Shown: positions 39,194-48,346, counted from the stretch's first letter. The stretch is DNA of 63,349 nucleotides from an uncultured Verrucomicrobiota bacterium (GCA_903880005.1 CAIRNV010000203.1:1-63349); one strand, 5' to 3'. Program-made: numbers and translations. Notes: generated from the letters alone by a model not told the origin.

Positions 39194-40153
39194 GTGCTTG
39201 GACTGGATGACTTGGCGGCGTTGGCGGCGGCCCATGACGAGGCCTTGAAGGCTCGCGTGGCCTCGTTCGAGGTGTGTGGCCGGCGCTTCGACGGCAACGA
39301 ACGGCCCGAGTTGATGGGGGTCGTCAATCTTTCGTCGGACTCCTGGTACCGTGAGAGCGTGAGCCTTTCGGCGGAGGCTGCCATCCGGCGCGGGCGAATC
39401 CTCGTCGAGCAAGGGGCCGCGATCGTGGACATCGGGGCCGAATCCACCTTGGAGCATGCGGAGCGTGTGGAGGAGGCGCGGCAAAACAGCCGCTTGCTCC
39501 CCGTGGTCCGCGAACTGGCCGGCGCAGGCGTGGTCGTCTCCGTGGAGACCTACCATCCCGAGGTGACGCGGGCGTGCTTCGAGGCGGGCGCCCGCGTGTT
39601 GAACCTCACGGGCAATGCTCGGACGCCCGAGATGTTCCGGATGGTGGCGGACCACGATGGGGCCGTGATCTTGTGCCACGTGCAGGGAGCCAACGTCCGC
39701 GAGGTGGGCGACTTCGACTTCGGGGCGGATCCGGCGGCCATGTTGTACGAGCACTTTGCCCGGCAGTTGGAAATGGCGACGTCGCAGGGCGTGCGGCGTG
39801 CGTGGATCGATCCGGGGTTGGGGTTTTACTACCGCAACCTGGCGGATTCCGCGACGCGTATTCGCCACCAGATGCGGGTGTTCCTCAACACGTTCCGCCT
39901 GCGACGGCTGGGCTTCCCGACGTGCCACGCGTTGCCGCATGCGTTCGAGTGCTTCGAGGACGACGTCCGTTGCGCCGAGCCCTTCTTCGCGGTCTTGGCG
40001 GCGCTGGGGCGGACGGATTTGTTCCGGACCCACGAGGTGCCGCGCGTGCGCGCCGTCCTGAAGACGCTGGGGTTGTGGGACGGCGGCGCGGGCTCTGGCG
40101 GCCTTCCCGCGCCTCGTCCTGCGGTGGAGGCGTTGACGCCTCGTGCGGGGTGA
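39194..40153 (+). CDS. Divergent dihydropteroate-synthase-like pterin-binding protein
   Basis: A 319-residue protein of the pterin-binding TIM-barrel family. MGVVNLSSDSWY (residues 41-52) corresponds to the MGIxNxTPDSF motif of FolP but lacks the Thr-Pro. VDIGAEST (78-85) matches the IDIGGESTRPG motif but lacks the Arg-Pro-Gly. The C-terminal FRTHEVPRVRAVL resembles the RxHDV motif. The losses make ordinary sulfonamide-target DHPS activity doubtful; a related pterin- or corrinoid-binding role is possible. The start is a GTG at 39194. Its 3' end faces the exonuclease gene across a family A element. Confidence 0.78.
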   Translation: MLGLDDLAALAAAHDEALKARVASFEVCGRRFDGNERPELMGVVNLSSDSWYRESVSLSAEAAIRRGRILVEQGAAIVDIGAESTLEHAERVEEARQNSRLLPVVRELAGAGVVVSVETYHPEVTRACFEAGARVLNLTGNARTPEMFRMVADHDGAVILCHVQGANVREVGDFDFGADPAAMLYEHFARQLEMATSQGVRRAWIDPGLGFYYRNLADSATRIRHQMRVFLNTFRLRRLGFPTCHALPHAFECFEDDVRCAEPFFAVLAALGRTDLFRTHEVPRVRAVLKTLGLWDGGAGSGGLPAPRPAVEALTPRAG

Positions 40154-40268
40154 CAGGCCGGGGCCTCTGATCGGAAGCACGGGAAGCGGCACCCATCCCG
40201 TCGCGCAGGGGGCATCCCACCGCCCTCGGCCTTTGAGGGGCGACGGAAGGTTGGGGCGTGCTGGGTCC

Positions 40269-40442
40269 TTAGCCGGGACGATGCAGTTGGATCGGTCGTG
40301 CTTGCTCGATCTGCTTGCGCAAATCCTTCGTTGTTCGCTCGTTACGGGCCTCGAACCGGCCCGCGCCTCGCTCACTCCTCGGCTTGCGCAAGCATCTGCT
40401 TCGCAATCACTTCCCTCCCAACTGAATCGTCCCGGCTTAGCC
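40269..40442 (+). repeat. Family A element, full length reference copy (A5)
   Basis: The clearest family A copy, 174 bases, between convergent genes. The left terminus TTAGCCGGGACGATGCAGTT and the right terminus AACTGAATCGTCCCGGCTTA are inverted copies over about 22 bases with two mismatches. Internal blocks are CGGTCGTGCTTGCTCGATCT, CTTGCGCAAATCCTTCG, GCGCCTCGCTCACTCCTCG and GCAATCACTTCCCTCCC. No open frame of interest lies inside. It ends four bases before the TAG of the exonuclease gene. Confidence 0.92.
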
Positions 40443-40445
40443 TGG

Positions 40446-41333
40446 CTACAACAACTCCCCCTGGAGGGCAGGTCCCTCCGGGCCCAGGGCCGCCAGGAGG
40501 CTTCGGAAGTTCCAACGTTGATACATCGGGCGAAGGAGCGCGGGGTCGCCGGGGCGCGGCGTCAGTTGGTCGAGGGCCGGGCCGCCGGGCAGGTCGCATT
40601 TGAGCCGGACCATCACGGCGTTGCGACGCAGGGTTTCGGCGGCTCCCAGGAGTTCCGCTCGGAGTTTCTCGGCCTTGATGGACGGGGCGGCTGCAAGGAC
40701 CCCTTGGGCGGAGCCAAATCGCCGAAGAAGGTCTGCGGCGGTCTTGGGGCCGACGCCGGGGATGCCCGGGATGTTGTCCACGGAATCCCCGACCAACGCG
40801 AGCCAGTCGGCGACCAGGGTGGGTGGCACGCCGGTCTTGGCCTCGACCTCGGGGGGGCCCCACGGGCGCTCGGATTTGTCGTTGGGGTTGAGGAGACGGA
40901 CCTCGGGCGTGACGAGTTGCATGAAGTCCTTGTCGGCGGAGGCGATGGTGACGGCCCAGGCGCGTGCCGAGGCTTGATGGGCGAGGGTGCCGATCCAGTC
41001 GTCGGCCTCGGTGCCGGGCCTGACGAACTGGGGCCAGCCGGCGGCGTCGAGCCAGGCGACGATCTGGGGGATTTGGGCGGCGAGGTCCTGGGGCGTCTCG
41101 GATCGGTTGGCCTTGTAGGCGGGCCATTCACGCGTCCTTTGCTCGTCCAGCCCTCCATCCCAGACGACGCACACGTGGGTGGGGGAGAGGATGCCGACGA
41201 TTTTCTGGAGCGTCTTGATGAAGCCGAAGATGGCGTTCGTGGGGGTGCCGTCGGGCGCATGGAGCGAACGGATGGCATGGAACGAACGGAAGGCGTAATG
41301 ATGGGCGTCCACGAGCAACAAGTGCGACGTCAT
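40446..41333 (-). CDS. Stand-alone 5'-3' exonuclease (PolA N-terminal/FEN type)
   Basis: A 295-residue protein covering only the 5'-3' exonuclease domain of DNA polymerase I. It has the metal-binding acidic motifs (LLVDAHHYAFRSFHA, EADDWIGTLA, ASADKDFMQLV) and the helix-3-turn-helix DNA-binding element GDSVDNIPGIPGVGPKTAAD. It would remove RNA primers or flaps. No polymerase domain follows; the protein ends shortly after the H3TH region. The start at 41333 fits the conserved N-terminus. The same frame stays open upstream only as antisense of pyc. Confidence 0.9.
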   Translation of the reverse strand: MTSHLLLVDAHHYAFRSFHAIRSLHAPDGTPTNAIFGFIKTLQKIVGILSPTHVCVVWDGGLDEQRTREWPAYKANRSETPQDLAAQIPQIVAWLDAAGWPQFVRPGTEADDWIGTLAHQASARAWAVTIASADKDFMQLVTPEVRLLNPNDKSERPWGPPEVEAKTGVPPTLVADWLALVGDSVDNIPGIPGVGPKTAADLLRRFGSAQGVLAAAPSIKAEKLRAELLGAAETLRRNAVMVRLKCDLPGGPALDQLTPRPGDPALLRPMYQRWNFRSLLAALGPEGPALQGELL

Positions 41334-41435
41334 GGGCGGAGGTTCGGCCGGGGCGCGGGCGTGTGCGAGCGGCAAATCCGGGAACGTTCTTTCCACGCGG
41401 GCGTCCTGCGGGTTACAAGACGGCTTCACGCATCT

Positions 41436-44400
41436 ATGCCGCCTCGTCCAGAAGTTGCCGCCCCGCGTCCGCGCCGTGAGTTCAGGAAGCTCATGGCGGC
41501 CAACCGTTCCGAGATCGCCATCCGCATCTTCCGCGCGGCCACTGAGCTGGGCATCCCGACGGTGGCGGTGTTCGCGCAGGAGGACCGCTTCTGCATGCAT
41601 CGGTTCAAGGCCGACGAGGCCTACCTGGTGGGGCAGGGGAAGGGGCCCGTGGCGGCCTACCTGGACATGGACGGCATCGTGTCGCTGGCGAAGGCGCGCG
41701 GCGTGGACGCGATCCACCCTGGGTACGGCTTCCTGTCCGAGAACCCGGCGTTCGCGCGGGCGTGCGCGGCGGCGGGGATTGCGTTCGTGGGCCCGCGTCC
41801 GGAGCTGCTGGAGATGATGGGGGACAAGACGGCGGCGCGCGCGGTGGCGAAGCGGATTGGCGTGCCCGTGTTGGAGGGCACGGAGGAGCCGGTGACGGAC
41901 CGCGACGAGGCGTTGAAGGTGGCGCGCTCGATTGGGTTCCCGCTGATCATCAAGGCGGCCTTCGGCGGCGGCGGGCGGGGCATGCGGGTGGTGCACAAGG
42001 CCTCCGAGTTGTCCGGCTTGCTGGACGAGGCGCAGGCGGAGGCGGGGAGGGCGTTCGGCAACCCGGCGGTGTTCCTGGAGAAGTACATCCCGCGCGCCAA
42101 GCACATCGAGGTGCAGATCCTGGGCGACCAGCACGGCAACGTCATCCACTTGCACGAGCGCGACTGCTCGGTGCAACGGCGGCACCAGAAGGTGGTGGAG
42201 GTGGCGCCGAGCTACGGCCTGCCGCCCGGGGTGATCCGCGAGCTGTGCGAGGCGGCGGCCCGGATCGCGGGGGACATCCGCTACGACAACGCGGGCACGA
42301 TCGAGTTCCTGTACGACCTGGACCGGCACGAGTGGTTCTTCATCGAGATGAACCCGCGCATCCAGGTGGAGCACACGGTCACCGAGGAGATCACGGGGCT
42401 GGACCTGGTCCGGGCGCAGATCCGGATCGCCGAGGGGCACTCGTTGCACTCGCCGGAGGTGGGGATGCCGCGGCAGGAGGACGTGCCGCGAAACGGGTTT
42501 GCCATCCAGTGCCGCGTCACCACGGAGGACCCGGAGAACAAGTTCACGCCGGACTACGGCCGTCTGCTGGCGTATCGGTCGCCGGGCGGGTTTGGGATTC
42601 GACTGGACGGCGGGATGGGGCATTCCGGGGCGGTGATCACCCCGTTCTACGACTCGATGCTCGTGAAGGTGATCGCGAGCGGCCAGACGTACCACCTGGC
42701 CTGCGACCGGATGCACCGGGCGTTGTCCGAGTTCCGGATCCGTGGCGTGAAGACGAACATCCCGTTCCTCGAGAACGTGATTGGGAACGGGACGTTCCGG
42801 GACGGGCAGGCGACGACGACGTTGATCGACACGACGCCGGAGTTGTTTGCGTTCAAGCCCAAGAAGGACCGGGCGAGCAAGCTGCTGGGTTTCCTGGGCA
42901 ACGTCGTCGTCAACGGCAACCCGCATGCGAAGGGGTTCAAGCCGGCGCGTCCGTTCGACGTGCCCGTGGCGCCCAAGGCGGACCTGTCGTCGCCCATCCC
43001 CAAGGGCACGCGGGACCTCCTGCACGAGCTGGGGCCGCGTGGGTTCGCCGAATGGGTCTCCCGGCAACGGCGCTTGCTGGTGACGGACACGACGTTCCGC
43101 GACGCGCACCAGTCCCTGATGGCCACCCGCGTGCGCACCTACGACATGCTGGCGTGCGCGGATGCCATCGCCCGCCGCCTGGGCGACGTGAAGACGGGCC
43201 TCTTCTCGCTGGAGATGTGGGGCGGCGCGACGTTTGACACGACCATGCGGTTCCTTTGGGAGGATCCATGGGAGCGCTTGGCGCAACTGCGGGCGCGGAT
43301 CCCCAACATCTGCTTCCAGATGTTGTTCCGTGGATCCAACGCCGTCGGCTACTCCAACTACCCCGACAACGTCGTCGCCGGGTTCGTGCGCCACGCGGCC
43401 GCGTCCGGCATGGACATCTTCCGGATCTTTGACTCCCTCAACTACCTGCCCAACCTGCGCGTCGCGATGGAGGCGGTGCAGGGGACGCGGTCCCTGTGCG
43501 AGGCGGCGGTCTGCTACACGGGCGACATCCTCGACCCGGCCCGCGACAAGTATCCGCTGAAGTACTACGTCGGGATGGCGAAGGAGCTGGAGCGCATGGG
43601 GGCGCACATGCTCGCGATCAAGGACATGGCGGGCCTGTGCCGCCCCATGGCCGCGCGCAAGCTGGTCAAGGCGCTCAAGGACGAGGTCGGCATCCCCGTC
43701 CATTTCCACACGCACGACACCTCCGGCGTCCAGGCGGCGGCCGTCCTGCAAGCCAGCGACGCCGGCGTGGACGTCGTGGACCTCGCCATCGCGTCCATGT
43801 CGGGCAGCACCTCGCAGCCCAACCTCAACTCCATCGTGTGCGCCCTCGAGAACACGACGCGCGACACCAAGCTGGACCCGGGCGTCCTCGGGGAGCTTTC
43901 GGACTACTGGGAAAAGGTCCGCGAGACCTACGCGCCCTTCGACACCGCCCCCAAGACCGGGTCGGCGGAGGTGTACCTGCACGAGATGCCGGGCGGCCAG
44001 TACACCAACCTCAAGGAACAGGCCGCCAGCATGGGCGTGTCCCATCGGTGGCCCGAGATCGCGCGCACCTACGCCGAGGTGAACCAACTGTTCGGCGACA
44101 TCGTCAAGGTGACGCCGTCGTCCAAGGTCGTGGGCGACATGGCCTTGTTCTTGTTCAGCCGCGGCATCCGGCCGGCCGACGTCGTCAACCTCGAGCCCGG
44201 CGTCACCCCGTTCCCGGAGTCCGTCGTGGACATGTTGTCGGGCGGCCTCGGCTGGCCCCCCGGCGGATGGCCGGAGACCGTGTCCCGCGTCGTGCTGGGC
44301 GAGAAGCGCCATGCCGAGGCCCGTCGAAACTTCGAGCGCGGCGTCGTGCCGGGCTCCGTCGCCGTGCCCGCCGCCCTCGACAAGATCCGCGAGGAGGTGG

Positions 44401-44957
44401 CCTCCAAGACGCGGCGGCCCGCCTCCGACGACGACCTCTACTCCCACCTGATGTACCCGCAGGTCTTCGCGGACTTCGCGCGGCACCAACGCGACCACGG
44501 CGACGTCGCCGTCCTGCCCACCACGGCCTTCCTGTACGGACTGAGGCTGGGCGAGGAAATCAGCGTCAACATCCAGGAGGGCAAGACCCTCATCATCAAG
44601 CTCGTGACCGTGGGCGAACCCGACAAGGACGGCCGCCGCACCGTCGCCTTCGAGCTCAACGGCATCACCCGCGAGGCCTACATCACGGACAAGAGGGTCG
44701 CCCCCCAGGCCAAGGTCCGGCCCAAGGCGGACCTTGCAGACCCCACGCAGGTGGGCGCGCCCATCCCCGGCCTCGTCGCGGCGTTGTCGGCCACCGTCGG
44801 CCAGAAGGTCGCGAAGGGCGACAAGCTGCTCATGATGGAGGCGATGAAGATGCAAACCACGGTGACGTCCCCGGTCGATGGCGTCGTGGAGTCGGTCCAC
44901 GTCGCCTTGGGCGAGACCGTCGAGAGCAAGGACCTGCTCGTGAAGCTGAGGGCCTGA
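41436..44957 (+). CDS. pyc: Pyruvate carboxylase
   Basis: A single-chain pyruvate carboxylase of 1173 residues that makes oxaloacetate from pyruvate, bicarbonate and ATP. Domains in order: biotin carboxylase (about 15-470; FGGGGRGMRVV, HIEVQILGDQHGNVIHLHER, EMNPRIQVEHTVTEEITG), carboxyltransferase (about 555-840; DTTFRDAHQSLMATRVRTYD, HFHTHDTSG), the linking PYC domain, and the biotinyl domain with MMEAMKMQ, where Lys1138 carries biotin. This is a main anaplerotic entry into the TCA cycle. The ATG at 41436 was chosen; MAANRSEI at 41493 is an alternative. thiS follows 35 bases later. Confidence 0.97.
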   Translation: MPPRPEVAAPRPRREFRKLMAANRSEIAIRIFRAATELGIPTVAVFAQEDRFCMHRFKADEAYLVGQGKGPVAAYLDMDGIVSLAKARGVDAIHPGYGFLSENPAFARACAAAGIAFVGPRPELLEMMGDKTAARAVAKRIGVPVLEGTEEPVTDRDEALKVARSIGFPLIIKAAFGGGGRGMRVVHKASELSGLLDEAQAEAGRAFGNPAVFLEKYIPRAKHIEVQILGDQHGNVIHLHERDCSVQRRHQKVVEVAPSYGLPPGVIRELCEAAARIAGDIRYDNAGTIEFLYDLDRHEWFFIEMNPRIQVEHTVTEEITGLDLVRAQIRIAEGHSLHSPEVGMPRQEDVPRNGFAIQCRVTTEDPENKFTPDYGRLLAYRSPGGFGIRLDGGMGHSGAVITPFYDSMLVKVIASGQTYHLACDRMHRALSEFRIRGVKTNIPFLENVIGNGTFRDGQATTTLIDTTPELFAFKPKKDRASKLLGFLGNVVVNGNPHAKGFKPARPFDVPVAPKADLSSPIPKGTRDLLHELGPRGFAEWVSRQRRLLVTDTTFRDAHQSLMATRVRTYDMLACADAIARRLGDVKTGLFSLEMWGGATFDTTMRFLWEDPWERLAQLRARIPNICFQMLFRGSNAVGYSNYPDNVVAGFVRHAAASGMDIFRIFDSLNYLPNLRVAMEAVQGTRSLCEAAVCYTGDILDPARDKYPLKYYVGMAKELERMGAHMLAIKDMAGLCRPMAARKLVKALKDEVGIPVHFHTHDTSGVQAAAVLQASDAGVDVVDLAIASMSGSTSQPNLNSIVCALENTTRDTKLDPGVLGELSDYWEKVRETYAPFDTAPKTGSAEVYLHEMPGGQYTNLKEQAASMGVSHRWPEIARTYAEVNQLFGDIVKVTPSSKVVGDMALFLFSRGIRPADVVNLEPGVTPFPESVVDMLSGGLGWPPGGWPETVSRVVLGEKRHAEARRNFERGVVPGSVAVPAALDKIREEVASKTRRPASDDDLYSHLMYPQVFADFARHQRDHGDVAVLPTTAFLYGLRLGEEISVNIQEGKTLIIKLVTVGEPDKDGRRTVAFELNGITREAYITDKRVAPQAKVRPKADLADPTQVGAPIPGLVAALSATVGQKVAKGDKLLMMEAMKMQTTVTSPVDGVVESVHVALGETVESKDLLVKLRA

Positions 44958-44992
44958 GGGCCCGGGCGTGGCCGTTCATCGCGCGGCGATTC

Positions 44993-45196
44993 ATGGACTT
45001 CATCATCGCCAACGGCCAGAGGGAGGAGGTCCGGCTTCCCTGCACCATCGAGGCCTTCCTGGTCTCGCGCGGCCTCGCGCCGCGACACGTCGTCGTCGAG
45101 CACAACGGCGACGCCGTGCTGAATTGGGAGTTTGCCTCCCGCTCGCTGGCGTCCGGCGATCGGCTCGAGGTCGTCCGCATCGTTGCCGGCGGTTAG
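44993..45196 (+). CDS. thiS: ThiS-type sulfur carrier protein
   Basis: A 67-residue beta-grasp protein ending in Gly-Gly (VVRIVAGG), the C-terminus that is adenylated and turned into a thiocarboxylate. EHNGDAVLNWEFASRSLASG matches the central and C-terminal part of ThiS, which gives sulfur to the thiazole ring of thiamine. No other thiamine gene is adjacent; it sits just after pyc. The MoeB-rhodanese enzyme at 33987-35138 is the nearest candidate activator. Confidence 0.88.
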   Translation: MDFIIANGQREEVRLPCTIEAFLVSRGLAPRHVVVEHNGDAVLNWEFASRSLASGDRLEVVRIVAGG

Positions 45197-45370
45197 TCTG
45201 GCGCCTCCCATCCTTCTCGTGCGCTCACGAGCGTCGTGACGGGCGGGGACCCGTCCCGGCGTGGGCCCATCGCCAGGACCGATGCAACGCGATGGTCTCG
45301 CCGGGGCGAACGCGCCCCGCTTTTCGCCGGTTGCCAACCTCTGATGGCATTGGGTTCAGTCGTTGGAGGC

Positions 45371-45844
45371 ATGTTGGACAAGAAGCGGGTGATCGAGGGG
45401 GTGACGGCACGACTGGAGGCGGACGTCGCCTTGTACCTCCGCGCGGCACGAACGGCGGCGGCGGAGGCGACGGACGAGCAAAGCAAGGCCGAGAACAAGT
45501 ACGACACGCGCGGCCTCGAGGCCTCGTACCTCGCGCGCGGCCAATCGCGCCAGGCGGCGGAGGCGGAGCGCGCCGTGGCCGTGTTTCGGGGGTGGTTGGC
45601 CCGCGTGCCGGAGGCGGGCCCCGTGGTGGCGGAGGGAACCTTGACCTGCCTGGCGCAAGGACGATCCAAGGCGTGGTACCTCGTGGCGCCCTGCGCCGGC
45701 GGCACCGAGTTGGAGTGCGATGGCGTCGAGGTGACCGTCATCACGCCCTCCTCGCCCCTGGGCAGGCTCTTGGTGGGGCGCAAGACCGGTGACGGGGTCG
45801 TGCTCCCGTCCGGCGCCGAGGCCCGCATCCGGGAGTTGGGCTGA
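45371..45844 (+). CDS. GreA/GreB-like transcription elongation factor family protein
   Basis: A 157-residue protein. The N-terminal half is a predicted coiled coil with acidic residues (TDEQSKAENKYDTRGLEASY), and the C-terminal half has the FKBP-like Gre motif ITPSSPLGRLLVGRKTGDGV. This is a short, diverged version of the Gre family, which rescues backtracked RNA polymerase; the two acidic tip residues of GreA are not clearly placed, so cleavage-stimulating activity is uncertain. The ATG at 45371 was preferred; 45344 is another in-frame ATG. Confidence 0.8.
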   Translation: MLDKKRVIEGVTARLEADVALYLRAARTAAAEATDEQSKAENKYDTRGLEASYLARGQSRQAAEAERAVAVFRGWLARVPEAGPVVAEGTLTCLAQGRSKAWYLVAPCAGGTELECDGVEVTVITPSSPLGRLLVGRKTGDGVVLPSGAEARIRELG

Positions 45845-45939
45845 CCTCGCGTCGCCCAAATGCGCTGTAACCCGCGCGGCTTCCGGCAAGTCTGCTCCAC
45901 CAAGCAGTTCATTTCATCGCAACGAAAGACCCTAATCCT

Positions 45940-46503
45940 ATGAAGTCACTCGTACGCATCCTTTCGATGGCCATCCTTGGAGTGGTGGTGTCGTCCCATG
46001 TCCTCGCCCAAGACGGCAACGCCGACAACGCCGGCGGCGGCGGCGGTCGTCGCAACCGCGGCGGCCAGGGCGGCGGCCCTGGCGGTCCCGGTGGTGGGAA
46101 CTGGGATCCCGCCCAGATGCGCCAACGCATGATGGAACGCATGCGCGAGCAATTTGCCGTGAAGGACGACGCCGAGTGGAAGCTGATCTCCGATCGCATC
46201 GAGAAGGTCAATGACGCCCGCCGCGAGTCCATGATGCGCGGCATGGGCATGATGTTTGGCGGCGGGCGCGGCGGCCGGGGCCCAGGCGGGCAGGGGGGTG
46301 GAGAGGCCATGCCGGAGCAGGAGGCCCTCCAGAAGGCGATCGAGGCCAACGCCTCGGCCGACGAGATCAAGTCCAAGCTGGGCAAGTATCGCGAGGCCTT
46401 GAAGGCCAAGGAGGCCAAGCTGACCAAGGCCCAGGACGAGTTGCGCGAGGTTCTTTCCGCCAAGCAGGAGGCCCAGGCCGTCCTGATGGGCCTGCTCAAG
46501 TAA
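45940..46503 (+). CDS. Secreted Gly/Arg/Met-rich protein, function unknown
   Basis: Not recognised. The 187 residues start with a signal peptide (1-23, ending SHVLAQ), followed by a Gly-Arg-rich stretch (31-55), a helical region with many Met and Arg (58-75, AQMRQRMMERMREQF), a second Gly-rich segment and a charged helical tail (about 125-187) with KAKEAKLTKAQDELREVLS. Low-complexity glycine segments alternate with helices. It lies directly upstream of the T2SS cluster but is separated from it by a terminator. Confidence 0.75.
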   Translation: MKSLVRILSMAILGVVVSSHVLAQDGNADNAGGGGGRRNRGGQGGGPGGPGGGNWDPAQMRQRMMERMREQFAVKDDAEWKLISDRIEKVNDARRESMMRGMGMMFGGGRGGRGPGGQGGGEAMPEQEALQKAIEANASADEIKSKLGKYREALKAKEAKLTKAQDELREVLSAKQEAQAVLMGLLK

Positions 46504-46539
46504 GGATGTCGTCGTTGCCTCCATCCTGACGCCATCCTT

Positions 46540-46563
46540 GGGGGCGCCTTGGCGCCCCCCTTT
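46540..46563 (+). terminator. Rho-independent terminator
   Basis: A perfect 9-base-pair inverted repeat, GGGGGCGCC and GGCGCCCCC, separated by TT, followed by CTTTCC. It lies between the Gly-rich gene and gspE. The T tract is short, so termination may be partial. Confidence 0.7.
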
Positions 46564-46573
46564 CCTTCACCCC

Positions 46574-48340
46574 ATGGCCGCCGACAACACCCTCGACGCA
46601 CTCCTCGGGCGCATGGTCGCCGAACGGCAGTTGTCGGCAGCCGACGCCGAGCAGTACCGGTCTTCGCCGTCTTCCGTGGCCGGCGCGGACCCTGCCGAGC
46701 CCGACGTGCTTCGCTGGCTGGCCGCCGAGTACGCGGTTGGTTTCGACACGCTCGACGCCATCGACCCCGAGAAGGATCTACTGGGCCACTTCCCGGCTCG
46801 AATCCTCCTGCGCGAGGAATTGCTTCCCCTCCGGCAGTCCAACGGCCACGTCGAGGTCGCCACGGCCCGCCTCTTTGCCACGCAGGGCCTTGATGCGCTG
46901 CGTTCGTTGACCGGCCTTCGCCTCCAGCCCGTCCTCGCGCCGCGCGAGGCCATCCAGCGGGAGATGAAGAAGCATCTCGGCATCGGCGCCGACACGCTGG
47001 GCACGCTCGAGGAGGAGTCGGGCCTTCAGGTCGTGGACGAGGAGGGCGTGGGCGACACCGACCTCGACAACGCGGCCGAGGACGCGTCGATCATCCGGTT
47101 CGTGAACCAGGTGTTGCGTGACGCGATCGAGCTTCGCGCCTCGGACATCCACCTGGAACCCTTCGAGACCGAGCTTCGCATCCGGTACCGCATCGACGGC
47201 GTGTTGCAGGAGGTGCCCGTCCCGGCGCAGATCAAGCGTTTCCAGCCCGCCATCGTCTCGCGCGTCAAGATCCTCTCCCACCTCAACATCGCCGAGAAGC
47301 GGCTCCCCCAGGACGGCCGCATCAAGATCCGCATCGACGACGCCGAGGTGGACATCCGCGTCTCCGTCATCCCCATGCTCCACGGCGAGGCCGTGGTCAT
47401 GCGCTTGCTGCGCCAGAACTCGACCCTCCGTGGGATGGGCGAGCTCGGTTTGTCCGCGCGGGACCTCAAGAGCTTCCGCCGCGTCCTCGCGCTGCCGCAC
47501 GGGATCATCCTCGTCACGGGACCCACGGGCTCCGGCAAGACCTCGACGCTGTACACCGCGCTCAACGCCATCAACGACGCCGACACCAAGATCATCACGA
47601 TCGAGGACCCCATCGAGTACCAGCTCAAGGGCGTGAACCAAATCCAGGTGTCCGAGAAGTCCGGCCTCACCTTCGCCCGCGGCCTTCGCGCCATCCTGCG
47701 CCACGACCCCGACGTGCTGCTCATCGGCGAGATCCGGGACCAGGAGACGGCGCAGATCGCCGTGCAGGCCTCGCTGACCGGCCACTTGGTCTTCTCCACC
47801 CTGCACACCAACGACGCCCCGGGAGCCCTGACGCGGCTCGTGGACATGGGCGTCGAGCCCTATCTCGTGGCCTCGTCGCTCGAGGCCGTCCTTGCCCAGC
47901 GTCTAGTCCGTGTCCTGTGCCCGCATTGCCGCCAGCCGGACTCTTCGCCCGCCGCCGACGCGCTGCGTGCCGAGCTTCGGATGCCGGCGAGCCAAGTGCT
48001 GTACAAGGCCGTGGGCTGCCGTGAATGCCGCCAAACCGGCTATCACGGCCGACGCGCGATCTTCGAGTGGATGGACACCACCCCGGAAATCCGCCGCCTC
48101 ATCCTCAAGAACGCCTCGTCCGGCGAGATTCGTGAATCCGCCCGCCGCGCCGGCATGCGGTCGTTGTCCGAGGACGGTTGGCGCCTCGTGGCGGAGGGCA
48201 TCACGACGCCGGAGGAGGTCTTGCGCGTCACCAAGGACCAGTCCTCGGAGGAGGAGGAGGAACGCACGGCCGGGCAGGCCATGGCCACCGAGGCGGTGGT
48301 GGCGGGCGGGGCACCCCACTCATCCGGCGGGGCAACCTGA
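46574..48340 (+). CDS. gspE: Type II secretion ATPase GspE
   Basis: The cytoplasmic hexameric ATPase that powers pseudopilus assembly, 588 residues. The N-terminal region (about 1-170) corresponds to the MshEN-type domain. The catalytic domain has Walker A GPTGSGKTST (Lys322), the Asp box (IITIEDPIEYQL), Walker B LLIGEIRD and the His box (LVFSTLHTNDAPGALTRLVD). The zinc-binding tetracysteine motif appears as CPHC and CREC. The acidic tail EEEEER near the C-terminus is unusual. The ATG at 46574 was chosen over an in-frame TTG at 46538, inside the terminator. It is the first gene of the cluster. Confidence 0.96.
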   Translation: MAADNTLDALLGRMVAERQLSAADAEQYRSSPSSVAGADPAEPDVLRWLAAEYAVGFDTLDAIDPEKDLLGHFPARILLREELLPLRQSNGHVEVATARLFATQGLDALRSLTGLRLQPVLAPREAIQREMKKHLGIGADTLGTLEEESGLQVVDEEGVGDTDLDNAAEDASIIRFVNQVLRDAIELRASDIHLEPFETELRIRYRIDGVLQEVPVPAQIKRFQPAIVSRVKILSHLNIAEKRLPQDGRIKIRIDDAEVDIRVSVIPMLHGEAVVMRLLRQNSTLRGMGELGLSARDLKSFRRVLALPHGIILVTGPTGSGKTSTLYTALNAINDADTKIITIEDPIEYQLKGVNQIQVSEKSGLTFARGLRAILRHDPDVLLIGEIRDQETAQIAVQASLTGHLVFSTLHTNDAPGALTRLVDMGVEPYLVASSLEAVLAQRLVRVLCPHCRQPDSSPAADALRAELRMPASQVLYKAVGCRECRQTGYHGRRAIFEWMDTTPEIRRLILKNASSGEIRESARRAGMRSLSEDGWRLVAEGITTPEEVLRVTKDQSSEEEEERTAGQAMATEAVVAGGAPHSSGGAT

Positions 48341-48346
48341 CGTCGC

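Noticed and set aside
20057..40442. Family A as integron attC sites or CRISPR repeats
   Set aside because: No GTTRRRY core or integrase was seen, and the copies are kilobases apart with no regular spacers.
40446..44900. A very long minus-strand open frame covering the exonuclease and most of pyc on the other strand
   Set aside because: Only the part up to 41333 matches a family. The rest is the antisense of pyc, which has clear biotin-enzyme motifs; open antisense frames are common at this GC content.
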